Shown: positions 1-6,928 of the stretch, one piece after another | How positions within the stretch are numbered: the first letter of the stretch is position 1 | How the letters are laid out: each line of letters starts with the position of its first letter | Assembly (NCBI GenBank): GCA_016872975.1 | Contig: VGYL01000005.1 | Span: 1-32,588, forward strand | Source: Planctomycetota bacterium | GTDB taxonomy: Bacteria; Planctomycetota; Phycisphaerae; Sedimentisphaerales; Anaerobacaceae | Direction of reading: 5' to 3' | Length of the DNA: 32,588 nucleotides | Made by a program: the position numbers and the translations under genes | The notes under the pieces: generated by a model | Told to the model about the DNA's origin: nothing | Database searches by the model: none | The model's input: only the letters and a program-made list of their open reading frames with translations

Positions 1-42
1 CCGCTGCCCGTCGCGGCCGAACTTGCACTATGCTGTTCTTTT

Positions 43-475
43 ATGAATACAACAGTCTGGGCTCTGCCGCTTTCATTCGGCGTATTCGTCGGAATCACCG
101 TTCTCCTGGATGTTGGCTATCGCCTGGGTCGCCGCCATTCCGAGAGCCTGGCCCATGAGGGCATCGGAGCCATTGAGGCAGCCGTGTTCGGACTGCTCGG
201 TCTCCTCCTGGCCTTCAGCTTTGCCGGAGGGACGTCCCGACTCGATCAGCGGCGCCAACTGATTGTTGAAGAGGCGAATGCGATCGGAACCGCTTATCTT
301 CGTCTGGACCTGCTCGCTGCTGCCGACCAAGCCGAAATGCGCCGTTTGTTTCGGGAGTACCTGGATTCACGGCTTCGAGTTTACCAGAAGCTCCCGGACT
401 TGCCGGCCGCCGAGCAGGAGATGGAGCACGCTGCCGGGATCCAACAGAAGATATGGTCCGGGGCAGTAGCTGCTA
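43..475 (+). pseudogene. DUF4239 / bestrophin-like membrane protein, N-terminal half (interrupted)
   Basis: This is the first half of an integral membrane protein that resembles the DUF4239 (bestrophin-like) family. A hydrophobic segment lies at about residues 7-27 and a second at about 45-62 (GLLGLLLAFSFAG), followed by the soluble helix typical of the family (LIVEEANAIGTAYLRLDLL). Reading continues 17 more bases into an IS630-type element and stops at 492. The partner half is at 1674-2008. Joining base 475 to base 1674 keeps the frame and gives a protein of about 255 residues, normal for the family. The function of the family is not established; anion-channel-like roles have been suggested only from the bestrophin resemblance. 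No good Shine-Dalgarno sequence precedes ATG 43, so the start is tentative. Confidence 0.75.
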
Positions 476-478
476 GGT

Positions 479-1150
479 CTATGACCGCTTAAAAGGTTTG
501 GGTTTGTAGTCAAACTTTCGACGTGCCGTCTTGCGGTCGAACTTCCAGTCGATTTTGACCCGATCCCGGTTCACCCGCCGGTTCCAGGCTTTCGCTTCTT
601 GACGTAGAGTCTTCAGGTCAGGGATGCGTCGGTGTCCCAGGCATTGTCGCGAAAAGATCCCGATCTCGATTTCCGCTTGGTTCAGCCAACTGCCGTGAGT
701 GGGCGTGTAATGGACAGTGAACCGATCCCAGACTTCGGCGGCCATGTCCGCGCCAAAGGCATCCGCCAATGCTTTGCGGCGATGGATGTTGAGGTTGTCC
801 AGTACGAGATGGATCGTCTCCGCCTCCGGATATGCCATCGCCAAGGTGACCGCGACCTGAGCAAACTCGAAGCCCGAGCGATCCGGCGTCGCGAAGGTGA
901 AATGGCGGCCTGCCTTCGGCTCTACTGCACAGAAAACATTGGCGGTCCCGCAACGCTTGTATTCATTGTCTCGGCGCGCTTCTCGTCCCGGTACTGCCGG
1001 CGAGGCGGGCCGCACATCGGCGTGCAGCGTGACTGGCTTCTCATCGATACAGACGACCGGTTGTTGCGGGTCCAAAGGCCGCTCATATACTTCCAGGACG
1101 TCTTCCATCCTGGCGATGTACTCGTCATCCAGGTCGGCGACCACCCACAT
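479..1150 (-). CDS. IS630-family transposase, DDE catalytic frame
   Basis: This frame carries the RNase-H-fold catalytic domain of an IS630 transposase (223 codons). The acidic triad is visible: D36 in VVCIDEKP, D118 in HLVLDNLNIH, and E160 in SWLNQAEIE. The C-terminus is basic (KFDYKPKPFKRS), as usual for the family, and the stop lies in the element's inverted repeat, so the 3' end is complete. The ATG at 1150 overlaps the A7 run that ends the upstream helix-turn-helix frame by 26 bases. Independent initiation is possible, but fusion by slippage is more likely, because the residues after the junction match the normal linker (MEDVLEVYERPLDP). Confidence 0.88.
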   Translation of the reverse strand: MWVVADLDDEYIARMEDVLEVYERPLDPQQPVVCIDEKPVTLHADVRPASPAVPGREARRDNEYKRCGTANVFCAVEPKAGRHFTFATPDRSGFEFAQVAVTLAMAYPEAETIHLVLDNLNIHRRKALADAFGADMAAEVWDRFTVHYTPTHGSWLNQAEIEIGIFSRQCLGHRRIPDLKTLRQEAKAWNRRVNRDRVKIDWKFDRKTARRKFDYKPKPFKRS

Positions 1151-1619
1151 TTTTTTCCCGCCACGGTTTGAGATCGTGGCTTATAAGGAGAACTCGGACC
1201 GTCTCTCTTCCCACGCGAGGGACCAATTTGCGTTTGACGGCCTCTTCCGCCACCAGACGCACGGTCCAGCGGGCGCGGCCTTCTGGCGGGCTACTGCAAA
1301 CCATTGCAATCAAACGTTGTTTCTGGCTGGCATCGAGTACTTCGGCGGCGCCCGGCCGCTGGCGTTCGTACAGTGCCCCTTCCAACCCGCTTTGCTGGTA
1401 ACGGCGGCCAATGTTGCGGATGGCCTGGGCACTGAGTGGAACTCCGGTGGCGATTTGCGGTGCACTGGCGCCTTTCGCCAACTGCAATAGAGCCAAGGCG
1501 CGCAGCACAACCCGAACCTGCTGGACGCCGCCGCCCAATAACTGTGCGAGTTGTCTTTGGTCCTTCGGCGCGATGTCGATGCTCAGAGGTGGACGACCCA
1601 TACCCCGAGTATGCGCCAA
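1125..1619 (-). CDS. IS630-family transposase, N-terminal (HTH) frame
   Basis: This is the DNA-binding part of an IS630 transposase, 164 codons. It shows a homeodomain-like helix-turn-helix region (about residues 40-80, containing LALLQLAKGASAPQIA and IRNIGRRYQQSGLEGAL), then the linker ending HDLKPWREK typical of this family. The frame reaches an A7 run (positions 1150-1156 on the minus strand) and terminates shortly after. The DDE domain continues in the overlapping frame 479-1150. One A fewer, or transcriptional slippage on the run, would fuse the two as ...WREK-MWVVADLDDEY..., which reads like an intact member of the family. The two frames are therefore probably one transposase made by slippage, or a recently frameshifted copy. 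Confidence 0.85.
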   Translation of the reverse strand: MAHTRGMGRPPLSIDIAPKDQRQLAQLLGGGVQQVRVVLRALALLQLAKGASAPQIATGVPLSAQAIRNIGRRYQQSGLEGALYERQRPGAAEVLDASQKQRLIAMVCSSPPEGRARWTVRLVAEEAVKRKLVPRVGRETVRVLLISHDLKPWREKNVGGRRPG

Positions 1620-1673
1620 AACAATTCTACATAAAAATGGTTTTTCTACACTTTTCAGGCGGTCGAAGACCTA

Positions 1674-2008
1674 GCCGAACCGACAATACATCGGCCCTAG
1701 CAATAGTCCTCTTGCCGGCTCTTAATCAGATGATTGACATTACCACTTCGCGCTCCGTCGCCCTGCGCACTCACCTGCCTTCGCTGATCCTTAACCTGCT
1801 GATCGCTGTCGCCCTCCTTAGCGCATTCCTGGCCGGTTATGCCATGGCGAAGCGCAGGAGCCGCAGTTGGCTCCACATCCTTGTCTACGCGCTGTCCATC
1901 ACTTTCACGATTTATACCGTAATCGATCTTGACTATCCTCGCTCCGGCTTGATTCGGCTTGAAGCGGCCGACAGCGCTCTCGCGAAGCTTCGGGATTCTA
2001 TCCGGTAG
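1674..2008 (+). pseudogene. DUF4239 / bestrophin-like membrane protein, C-terminal half
   Basis: This is the second half of the gene broken by the IS630 element. After the junction it reads SRTDNTSALAIVLLPALNQ and then two membrane segments (LPSLILNLLIAVALLSAFLAGYAM and LHILVYALSITFTIYTVIDLDYP), ending at TAG 2006-2008. The ORF track places it in the ORF 1436-2008, whose first part is only antisense IS sequence. The hydrophobic pattern and the motif ITFTIYTVIDLDYPRSGLIRL fit the C-terminus of DUF4239 proteins. With residues 1-144 from the left fragment it rebuilds a full-length protein of normal size, so the insertion is probably recent. Confidence 0.75.
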
Positions 2009-2558
2009 GTGACCTCATCAGAGCATGCAACGCCTCATCGGCTCCACTGGGTAGACCGCCATCTGGACACCGGGTGTCAGCCGGCGATCTCAGTTCAACG
2101 CTCGATCACGCGCCGACCGACGATTCGCCGGAGTTCTTACTCCCGGAATACGGCGCATCCTTTCACTATGCGTCCCCGCAGATCGGACCAAGACCACCTT
2201 TCCAGCGTATTGCACAGACCGCTCGTCCAGAATGTATTCGACAGAATGTATTCGACAGCATCAGGAGGTTGGCCGGATTTGGGAAGACTGCGGGCGTTAC
2301 CAGGCGCTATTGCGGTCCCGAGGGTCTGGATCAAGGGAACTTGCAGTGTCTCTGACGGCTGGGCCGCCGAACTCGTTTGGGAGCGGCAGGATGAAGTAGA
2401 CTGCTTAGACGGAAGCCGCTCGGTTTAGCATGGATGGTGTCCAGGACGCGAAAAGGAAATCCTGGCTCGAACGAGTCGGCCGCACGCCATGGCTCTCTGG
2501 CCACCTCGATCGCGGCCCGAAAACGACACCCCGGGACCGGGGGAGGGAGCATAGCCGC
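2009..2558 (+). other. Intergenic stretch without a supported gene
   Basis: The ORFs here (2009-2428, 2074-2355 and minus-strand ones) show no recognisable domain, no good ribosome-binding site and arginine-, serine- and proline-rich compositions typical of non-coding high-GC frames. The only clear structure is a perfect tandem 14-bp duplication (AGAATGTATTCGAC) at 2229-2256. The promoter of the downstream isomerase-like gene may lie here, but I could not define it. Confidence 0.5.
2542..2547 (+). promoter_or_regulatory. Ribosome-binding site deciding the isomerase-like start
   Basis: A GGAGGG-type Shine-Dalgarno sequence lies about 12 bases before ATG 2559. That ATG opens a clean signal peptide, whereas the longer ORF start at 2430 adds 43 unrelated residues. 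Confidence 0.5.
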
Positions 2559-3458
2559 ATGAAGCCTTGCGCGTGGTACTGCGGGTTGATCGCCGCCTCA
2601 GTCTGTACTTTACTTGCCGAGACTCCCGCCGCACGGCCGGCAGAGAAGTTGCAGCTCCGTTTCGGCCTCGCCAAATTTGCTGACTACAATCCGCTCGCGG
2701 ACATCGACAAGATCGGGGCCTGGGGCTTCGACTACATCGAGCCCGCGGTCACGCAGACCATGGAGTTGAGCGACGCCGAATTCGAGGCCGCGCTGGCCAA
2801 GGCCCGTGCCTCGAAGATCCGTGTGGAGGCGATGAACATGTTCCTGCCCGGCGCCTTGAAGGTCACCGGACCGTCGGTGGACCGGGAGAAGGTCCGTGCT
2901 TACGTCGAGAAGGCGCTCGCACGCGCCGAGGCGCTCGGGGCGAAGGTTGTCGATTTCGGGAGCGGCGCCGCGAGATCGGTCCCGGCCGGCTTTCCGCGCG
3001 AGCAGGCTTGGCGGCAACTGCAGGAGTTCCTGCGCGACTGCGGCAGCCACATCGTGAGCCGCAAGTACGGCATGGTCATCGGCATCGAACCCATGCAGAA
3101 GGCCGAGTCCAACATCGTGAACTCCATAGAAGAAGCCTGGAAGCTCGCGAGAGACACAAACCATCCGAAGGTACGGATCATGGCCGACTTCTATCATCTT
3201 GCGGTCGAGAACGAAGACGCAGCCGCAATTCTCGAGGCAGGACCGTACATCGTCCACACCCACATCTCCAATCCCGGCCGCGGCCGGGTGTTCCCGAGAG
3301 ACGAAGCCGAGGATTCGCGCTACGCCGTTTTCTTCGGAAACCTGAAGCGGATTGGCTACAGCGGGAGAATGAGTGTCGAGGCAAACACAAACGATCTCCA
3401 GTCCGACGCGAAGGCGGGCCTCGAGTTCATGAAGCGCATGTACGCAAAGTACCAGTGA
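2559..3458 (+). CDS. Secreted sugar phosphate isomerase/epimerase-like TIM-barrel protein
   Basis: This 299-residue protein belongs to the xylose-isomerase-like TIM-barrel superfamily (AP_endonuc_2). It opens with a signal peptide (MKPCAWYCGLIAASVCTLLAE), so export is likely. Barrel strands are visible as LRFGLAKFADYNPL, FDYIEPAV, IRVEAMNMFLPG, AKVVDFGSG, MVIGIEPM, VRIMADFYHL, YIVHTHISNPG and GRMSVEAN. The family's metal-binding acids and histidines have plausible counterparts in GIEPM, MADFYH, HTHIS and SVEAN. Length is normal. The ORF in the track begins at 2430, but ATG 2559 is preferred because of the ribosome-binding site and the leader. Members of this superfamily isomerise or epimerise sugars or inositols; the exact substrate cannot be read. 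It lies upstream of a carbohydrate locus but is separated from it by mobile DNA. Confidence 0.82.
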   Translation: MKPCAWYCGLIAASVCTLLAETPAARPAEKLQLRFGLAKFADYNPLADIDKIGAWGFDYIEPAVTQTMELSDAEFEAALAKARASKIRVEAMNMFLPGALKVTGPSVDREKVRAYVEKALARAEALGAKVVDFGSGAARSVPAGFPREQAWRQLQEFLRDCGSHIVSRKYGMVIGIEPMQKAESNIVNSIEEAWKLARDTNHPKVRIMADFYHLAVENEDAAAILEAGPYIVHTHISNPGRGRVFPRDEAEDSRYAVFFGNLKRIGYSGRMSVEANTNDLQSDAKAGLEFMKRMYAKYQ

Positions 3459-5092
3459 TCCCCCGGGCCAGCGCGGTGCACGCTCACGCTGGAGAACTCG
3501 ATGTTCTGGAGCACTTCCAGGCGCTCCTCTTCGACGCAGCTCATTTCAGCCGCGTCCCCCGCTTGGACGTACCCGGCTGGACCGTCGCGCTGCCGATTCT
3601 GGCGATCCCACCGACGATGACGCTGGCGGTGCGAAGGCAGGCGCCCCACCAGAAACGGGAAGTTCCGCCCGGATCGCGGCGCATCCGGACCATGGGCAAC
3701 CGCGCGGTGACTGGACACGCCGAACCGCCGAACTGGTTCGTCTCCCTGCTTCTCGGAGCGCTGGCGGCCCTGCCGGTAGCAGCGTGAGCTCAACAGCATC
3801 GCCGTTCGCAGTGGGCCGCCCACGACGAGTTCCGCCTGGCGGTCGAGCCGGCGTCTGGTGGATGTGATCGACGCGGGCGTGTTGCCGCGTTCGTTAACTA
3901 TATACGCCGCGCGGGTTCGGCACGTCCTACCTGGGTTCTGACAACCTGGCGGAGCCGTTAACCAACTCAGCGAATCGGCCCGGAGACGGGGAGAAACGGC
4001 CTCCGGTGACCGCGACGGGCGCGCGCACCTGGCGCACCAAGCCGAACGCGGAGACAAACGGAAAGAGGGAGAACGCGCGAAACGTCGGCCAGTTGGGGAC
4101 TTGCAGAAGCGGCTGTGCCGTCAACAAACTGCGGGGAAAACGTTGCAGGGAAAAGAATTGGCTCCGCGAGACGGACGCATTTCCGGAACCCTCGTGGAGA
4201 ATCTCCGAAGTTGCGCTTGGCGCCCCGAGTGGAGCCGGCCTCGAAACGGCGAATCAACAATGCTGAAGAACTTCTAAGAAACCAAACGGTTTGCAGTTCT
4301 TCTGCCTCTGAAGCTGGCTCTTAACCAAGCCCCGGCCCCGGGGCGCTGGCCGCCGTTCAGACGGAGGCGCTGTCCGCTCCGTTGCTCTCGAAGCACCCGG
4401 TCTTCTTCCCGAAGATCGTTGCTGGCATCCCGCTACTGCTGGCCCCAGGCTCCGGCCCTGCCAATGAGCGGAATCGGAACGGATCGAAGCTCCGGCGCCT
4501 GGGCGCAGGATGGAAGCGAAGACCGCCGTCACGGGCGCGGCGGGCCGGGCGAGAGGAAGCAGAGCGAGGCTTTGGCCACCCTGCTCTACGGCCACAGAGT
4601 CGCCGGAACCACGGCCAGACCAAGTGCCGGATATGGGCCAGGTTGTGGCGGTCCCTCGGGTCGGCGGCCTGCACCACCGTTACGAACGCCGGACGGCGTG
4701 AGACAAGCGCCGGCGCATTCCTCCCATGGGATCGGTGGGTCGTCAGGGCTGTTGCCCACCCCGCGAACCCGCCGCCCGCCGTGACCGAGTGCGTTCGGCG
4801 ATCGGCTGCGCCTCGGAAGCCATCGGCTCCCCACCAGTTCCACCGGAGTCCCGGCAGTCCCTCACTTCCTCACGGATCGTTCCTAGCCGCTGGCTCGCTC
4901 AGCTGGGATTTACGGTAGGCACAGGCTTGCCGCCACTGCTGATTTCGGCGCTCGCGGCCTCGGCAGGCGGCCGGAATGACGGCCGGAGGCGGCACCCAAG
5001 CCCCGGCGCGCCGAAAGCCGCGAAAACCGCGCTGGGGGTTTGACGCGGGGGGGGGGGGGGGGTGTATTCTGAACTCGTCCGGTAGTCCAAAA
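3459..5092. other. 1.6-kb region with no supportable gene
   Basis: Many overlapping ORFs exist on both strands, but none has a recognisable domain or a good ribosome-binding site, and most are rich in R, S, P and G. On the minus strand near 3480-3545 the peptide LEVLQNIEFSSVSVHRAGPG looks protein-like and could be a decayed fragment of a small conserved protein, but I cannot name it. The region ends with a run of 16 G residues (5047-5062) just before the IS1111-type element. It is best described as decayed or rearranged intergenic DNA. Confidence 0.5.
5047..5062 (+). repeat. G16 homopolymer tract
   Basis: Sixteen consecutive G residues follow GACGC and precede TGTATTCTG. The tract lies about 30-45 bp outside the left end of the IS1111-type element. 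It may be a slippage-prone site or an assembly artefact. Confidence 0.95.
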
Positions 5093-5099
5093 TGATTGA

Positions 5100-5113
5100 A
5101 TAACGGCGTCGGC
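5100..5113 (+). repeat. Left subterminal inverted repeat of the IS1111-type element
   Basis: ATAACGGCGTCGGC here matches the reverse complement of 6542-6555 at all 14 positions. Confidence 0.85.
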
Positions 5114-5164
5114 TCCAGTCGGCCGGGTAGACTTGGCAGTAACGATCTGACCAAGACTCGGACG

Positions 5165-5171
5165 AAAGGAG
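5165..5171 (+). promoter_or_regulatory. Ribosome-binding site of the IS1111-type transposase
   Basis: AAAGGAG lies 6 bases upstream of ATG 5178 and supports that start. Confidence 0.6.
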
Positions 5172-5177
5172 CCGAGC

Positions 5178-6188
5178 ATGTTGATTATAGGCTGTGATTT
5201 GCATACGCGCTTCCAGCGGATCGCCATGCTGGATACACAGACCGGCGAGCTGGTGGAGCGCCGGTTGGAACATGAGAACGGAGAAGCCCGCGCCTTCTAC
5301 GCCGGCCTTCCAGAGCCGGCGCGAGTAGGAATGGAAGCCACCGGCTACAGTCAATGGTTTGAAACCATGCTGGCGGAGCAAGGGCATGAGCTGTGGGTGG
5401 GAGACGCGGCGGAGATCCGGGCGGCGGTGGTGCGCAAGCAGAAGACGGACTCCCGCGATGCGTACCATCTGCTGGACTTGTTGCTGAAGGACAAGTTTCC
5501 ACGCATCTGGACTGCGTCACCCAGGGAGCGCGATGTGCGGCAATTGCTCCGGCATCGGCATAAGCTGGTTGGCTGGCGCACGTCGGTGCGGAACCAGTTG
5601 CACGCTCTGGCGATGGGTGAGGGGATCTGCCGAAAAGGAAAGCTGTGGACGGCGGCGGGCCGCCAGGAACTGGAAGGCCTCGCCCTGGGTCCGTGGGCCA
5701 GCCGTCGGAGGCAGGAACTACTGCAGATGCTGGACTGGCTGGCGGCCCCCATCCGCGCTTTGGACGAGGCAGTGATTCAGGAAGCCGAGCGCCGCCCCGC
5801 CGCCCGGCGCCTCATGCAACAGCGCGGCGTGGGTCCGGTGACGGCCCTGGCGTTTGTGGCGACGATCGGGCCCGTGGAGCGCTTTCGCAACAGCAAGCAG
5901 GTGGTCAGTTACCTGGGGTTGAATCCCCGGGAGTCGAGTAGCGGAGGCAAACAACGGCTGGGACGGATCAGCAAGCAAGGCAATTCGATGCTGCGCTTCT
6001 TGCTGGTGGAAGCCGCGCAGACCGCTGCGCGGGAGGATCCGGAACTGCGGCGGGACTACCTGAGATTGAAGTTCCGTCGTAGCAGTGCGGTAGCCAAAGT
6101 GGCCATCGCGCGAAAGTTGGTGGTGCGGCTGTACTGGAAGCTGCGGCACGCCGGGCAGCCAGGCGCCGCCGGCTCGTATGCAGGGTAG
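5178..6188 (+). CDS. IS110/IS1111-family DEDD transposase (recombinase)
   Basis: This 336-residue protein carries both halves of an IS110-family recombinase. The N-terminal RuvC-like DEDD domain shows D7 (GCDLH), E53 (GMEATG), D91 and D94 (KTDSRDA). The C-terminal Transposase_20 domain contains the helix-hairpin-helix-like GVGPVTALAFVATIG (about 217-231) and the signature YLGLNPRESSSGGKQRLGRISKQGN, which includes the conserved serine region used for strand exchange in this family. Length is normal. ATG 5178 has a good ribosome-binding site. Known relatives are guided by an element-encoded bridge RNA (seekRNA) that pairs with donor and target DNA; here the matching non-coding segment lies downstream. 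No lesion is visible, so the element may be active. Confidence 0.95.
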   Translation: MLIIGCDLHTRFQRIAMLDTQTGELVERRLEHENGEARAFYAGLPEPARVGMEATGYSQWFETMLAEQGHELWVGDAAEIRAAVVRKQKTDSRDAYHLLDLLLKDKFPRIWTASPRERDVRQLLRHRHKLVGWRTSVRNQLHALAMGEGICRKGKLWTAAGRQELEGLALGPWASRRRQELLQMLDWLAAPIRALDEAVIQEAERRPAARRLMQQRGVGPVTALAFVATIGPVERFRNSKQVVSYLGLNPRESSSGGKQRLGRISKQGNSMLRFLLVEAAQTAAREDPELRRDYLRLKFRRSSAVAKVAIARKLVVRLYWKLRHAGQPGAAGSYAG

Positions 6189-6541
6189 CCCGGGGATTTC
6201 CGTGGTGGACCGAAGTCCATCGACAAAATGGTGGAGCACCCTGCCTCCCCTGGCAACGGAGAGGGGAGTTCGAACAACGAATCATGGTCTGTGGTGGAAG
6301 ATCGGATAGATGGCTGGTAGAAGCTGATGGTACCGTGGGATTCGAGGGTACGAGTCTTGGTCAGAGGCGGCCAAAGAATCCTGATATGGACGAAGCCGCG
6401 CTTTGCGCAGGCTTCATCCCCGTCCCAGTATGGGGAGCCGTCCGCAGCGTCAAGGGTCTGCGATGAACGGTCCGACAGAAGACGTCGGACCGCCCTTGAC
6501 TCTGCTCCCGGCTCCAAAAAGTCGAGGTGTCGCTTGACAAG
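6189..6541 (+). ncRNA. Candidate IS1111-type bridge/seekRNA region
   Basis: This is the non-coding part of the IS between the transposase stop and the right inverted repeat. It is rich in strong helices. GCAGGGT (6180-6186, overlapping the stop codon) pairs with ACCCTGC (6238-6244), enclosing GGAC-CGAA-GTCC (6207-6218). CTCCCC (6245-6250) pairs with GGGGAG (6263-6268). GAAGCCGCGC-TTT-GCGC-A-GGCTTC forms a hairpin at 6392-6415. A very long interrupted helix spans 6435-6514. IS110-family elements are known to encode their targeting RNA in such a segment. That this segment is transcribed, its exact ends, and which loops pair with DNA are inference. Confidence 0.6.
6435..6514 (+). ncRNA. Long interrupted hairpin inside the IS non-coding region
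   Basis: The arms pair in order: GAGCCG (6435-6440) with CGGCTC (6509-6514); a symmetric TCC/TCC loop; GCAG with CTGC; one C/T mismatch; GTCAAGGG (6449-6456) with CCCTTGAC (6493-6500); an 11-nt one-sided bulge TCTGCGATGAA; then CGGTCCGAC (6468-6476) with GTCGGACCG (6484-6492) around a 7-nt loop. This gives 27 base pairs. Internal loops and bulges in such RNAs are where guide sequences lie in known bridge RNAs. Confidence 0.75.
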
Positions 6542-6555
6542 GCCGACGCCGTTAT
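6542..6555 (+). repeat. Right subterminal inverted repeat of the IS1111-type element
   Basis: GCCGACGCCGTTAT is the exact reverse complement of 5100-5113. Confidence 0.85.
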
Positions 6556-6599
6556 AGATGGAAATCTCGGACAAGAGTTGTTCCGTCGCATGTCACAGC

Positions 6600-6866
6600 T
6601 GTCCAAATCAGCCGCGAACCGGGCATGTTGGGCAGGTTAAGTCGCTGATTTTATTGAGGCGGCAGTATGGCGTGAAAAGCAGGTTCTCGTCGGCTTTCAG
6701 ATGCTGTCCAAATTGGCGCCGGCGGGACTCGGGACCCTCCCCGGGCCGCGGGGCACGCCGAAGGCTCGTGCTACGGGCCTCCGGAGCGGTCTGGGGGTCG
6801 GCGGCGGCCTCAGAGGTGCCGCCACGTGCTGTCCAAACTGGCCCGGCTGAGAAGCTAATTTGGACA
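6600..6866. mobile_element. 267-bp MITE-like element with TGTCCAAAT ends
   Basis: The segment begins TGTCCAAATCAGC (6600-6612) and ends GCTAATTTGGACA (6854-6866), terminal inverted repeats matching at 12 of 13 positions. Two further copies in the same orientation as the left end lie inside: TGTCCAAATTGGC (6705-6717) and TGTCCAAACTGGC (6830-6842). Repeated end motifs starting with TG and ending with CA resemble the multiply repeated ends of IS21-type elements. No open frame with a recognisable domain is present. The call of a non-autonomous remnant is inference. AGC flanks both sides, at most a weak target duplication. Confidence 0.55.
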
Positions 6867-6928
6867 AGCGTGGTTGCATGTGAGTGCTCTGCTGGGTCGG
6901 ATGGCCCGATGTCTGGAGGTTCTTTGAC

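Larger units (their letters stand above)
474..1673 (-). mobile_element. IS630-family insertion sequence with TA target duplication
   Basis: The element lies between two TA dinucleotides (474-475 and 1672-1673), the target duplication known for IS630/Tc1-mariner elements. Its body is 476-1671, about 1,196 bp. The ends are imperfect inverted repeats: 476-497 begins GGTCTATGACCGC and the reverse complement of 1650-1671 begins GGTCTTCGACCGC, with 17 of 22 positions matching. The transposase runs on the minus strand in two overlapping frames, and its stop codon lies inside the left repeat. The insertion splits a DUF4239-like gene. Removing 476-1673 restores that gene's frame exactly, which fixes the boundaries well. 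Confidence 0.9.
5093..6558 (+). mobile_element. IS110-family element, IS1111 subgroup, with subterminal inverted repeats
   Basis: The element has one transposase gene of the DEDD type. It is bracketed by a perfect 14-bp inverted repeat, ATAACGGCGTCGGC at 5100-5113 and its complement at 6542-6555. Subterminal repeats of this kind define the IS1111 subgroup; ends are placed about 7 bp outside the left and 3 bp outside the right repeat by analogy, so 5093 and 6558 are approximate. Only about 65 nt separate the left repeat from the gene, while about 350 nt lie between the gene and the right repeat. This matches IS1111-type elements, in which the targeting RNA is encoded downstream of the transposase. 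No terminal target duplication is expected or seen. Confidence 0.8.

Noticed and set aside
4382-4918. 178-residue plus-strand ORF and its neighbours in the 3459-5092 region
   Set aside because: No domain, no ribosome-binding site, and an R/P/S-rich composition typical of chance frames in high-GC DNA.
6189-6580. Group II intron or classical terminator for the structured region after the IS1111 transposase
   Set aside because: No domain V sequence or maturase is present and there is no T-run; the inverted repeats enclose the region as part of the IS.
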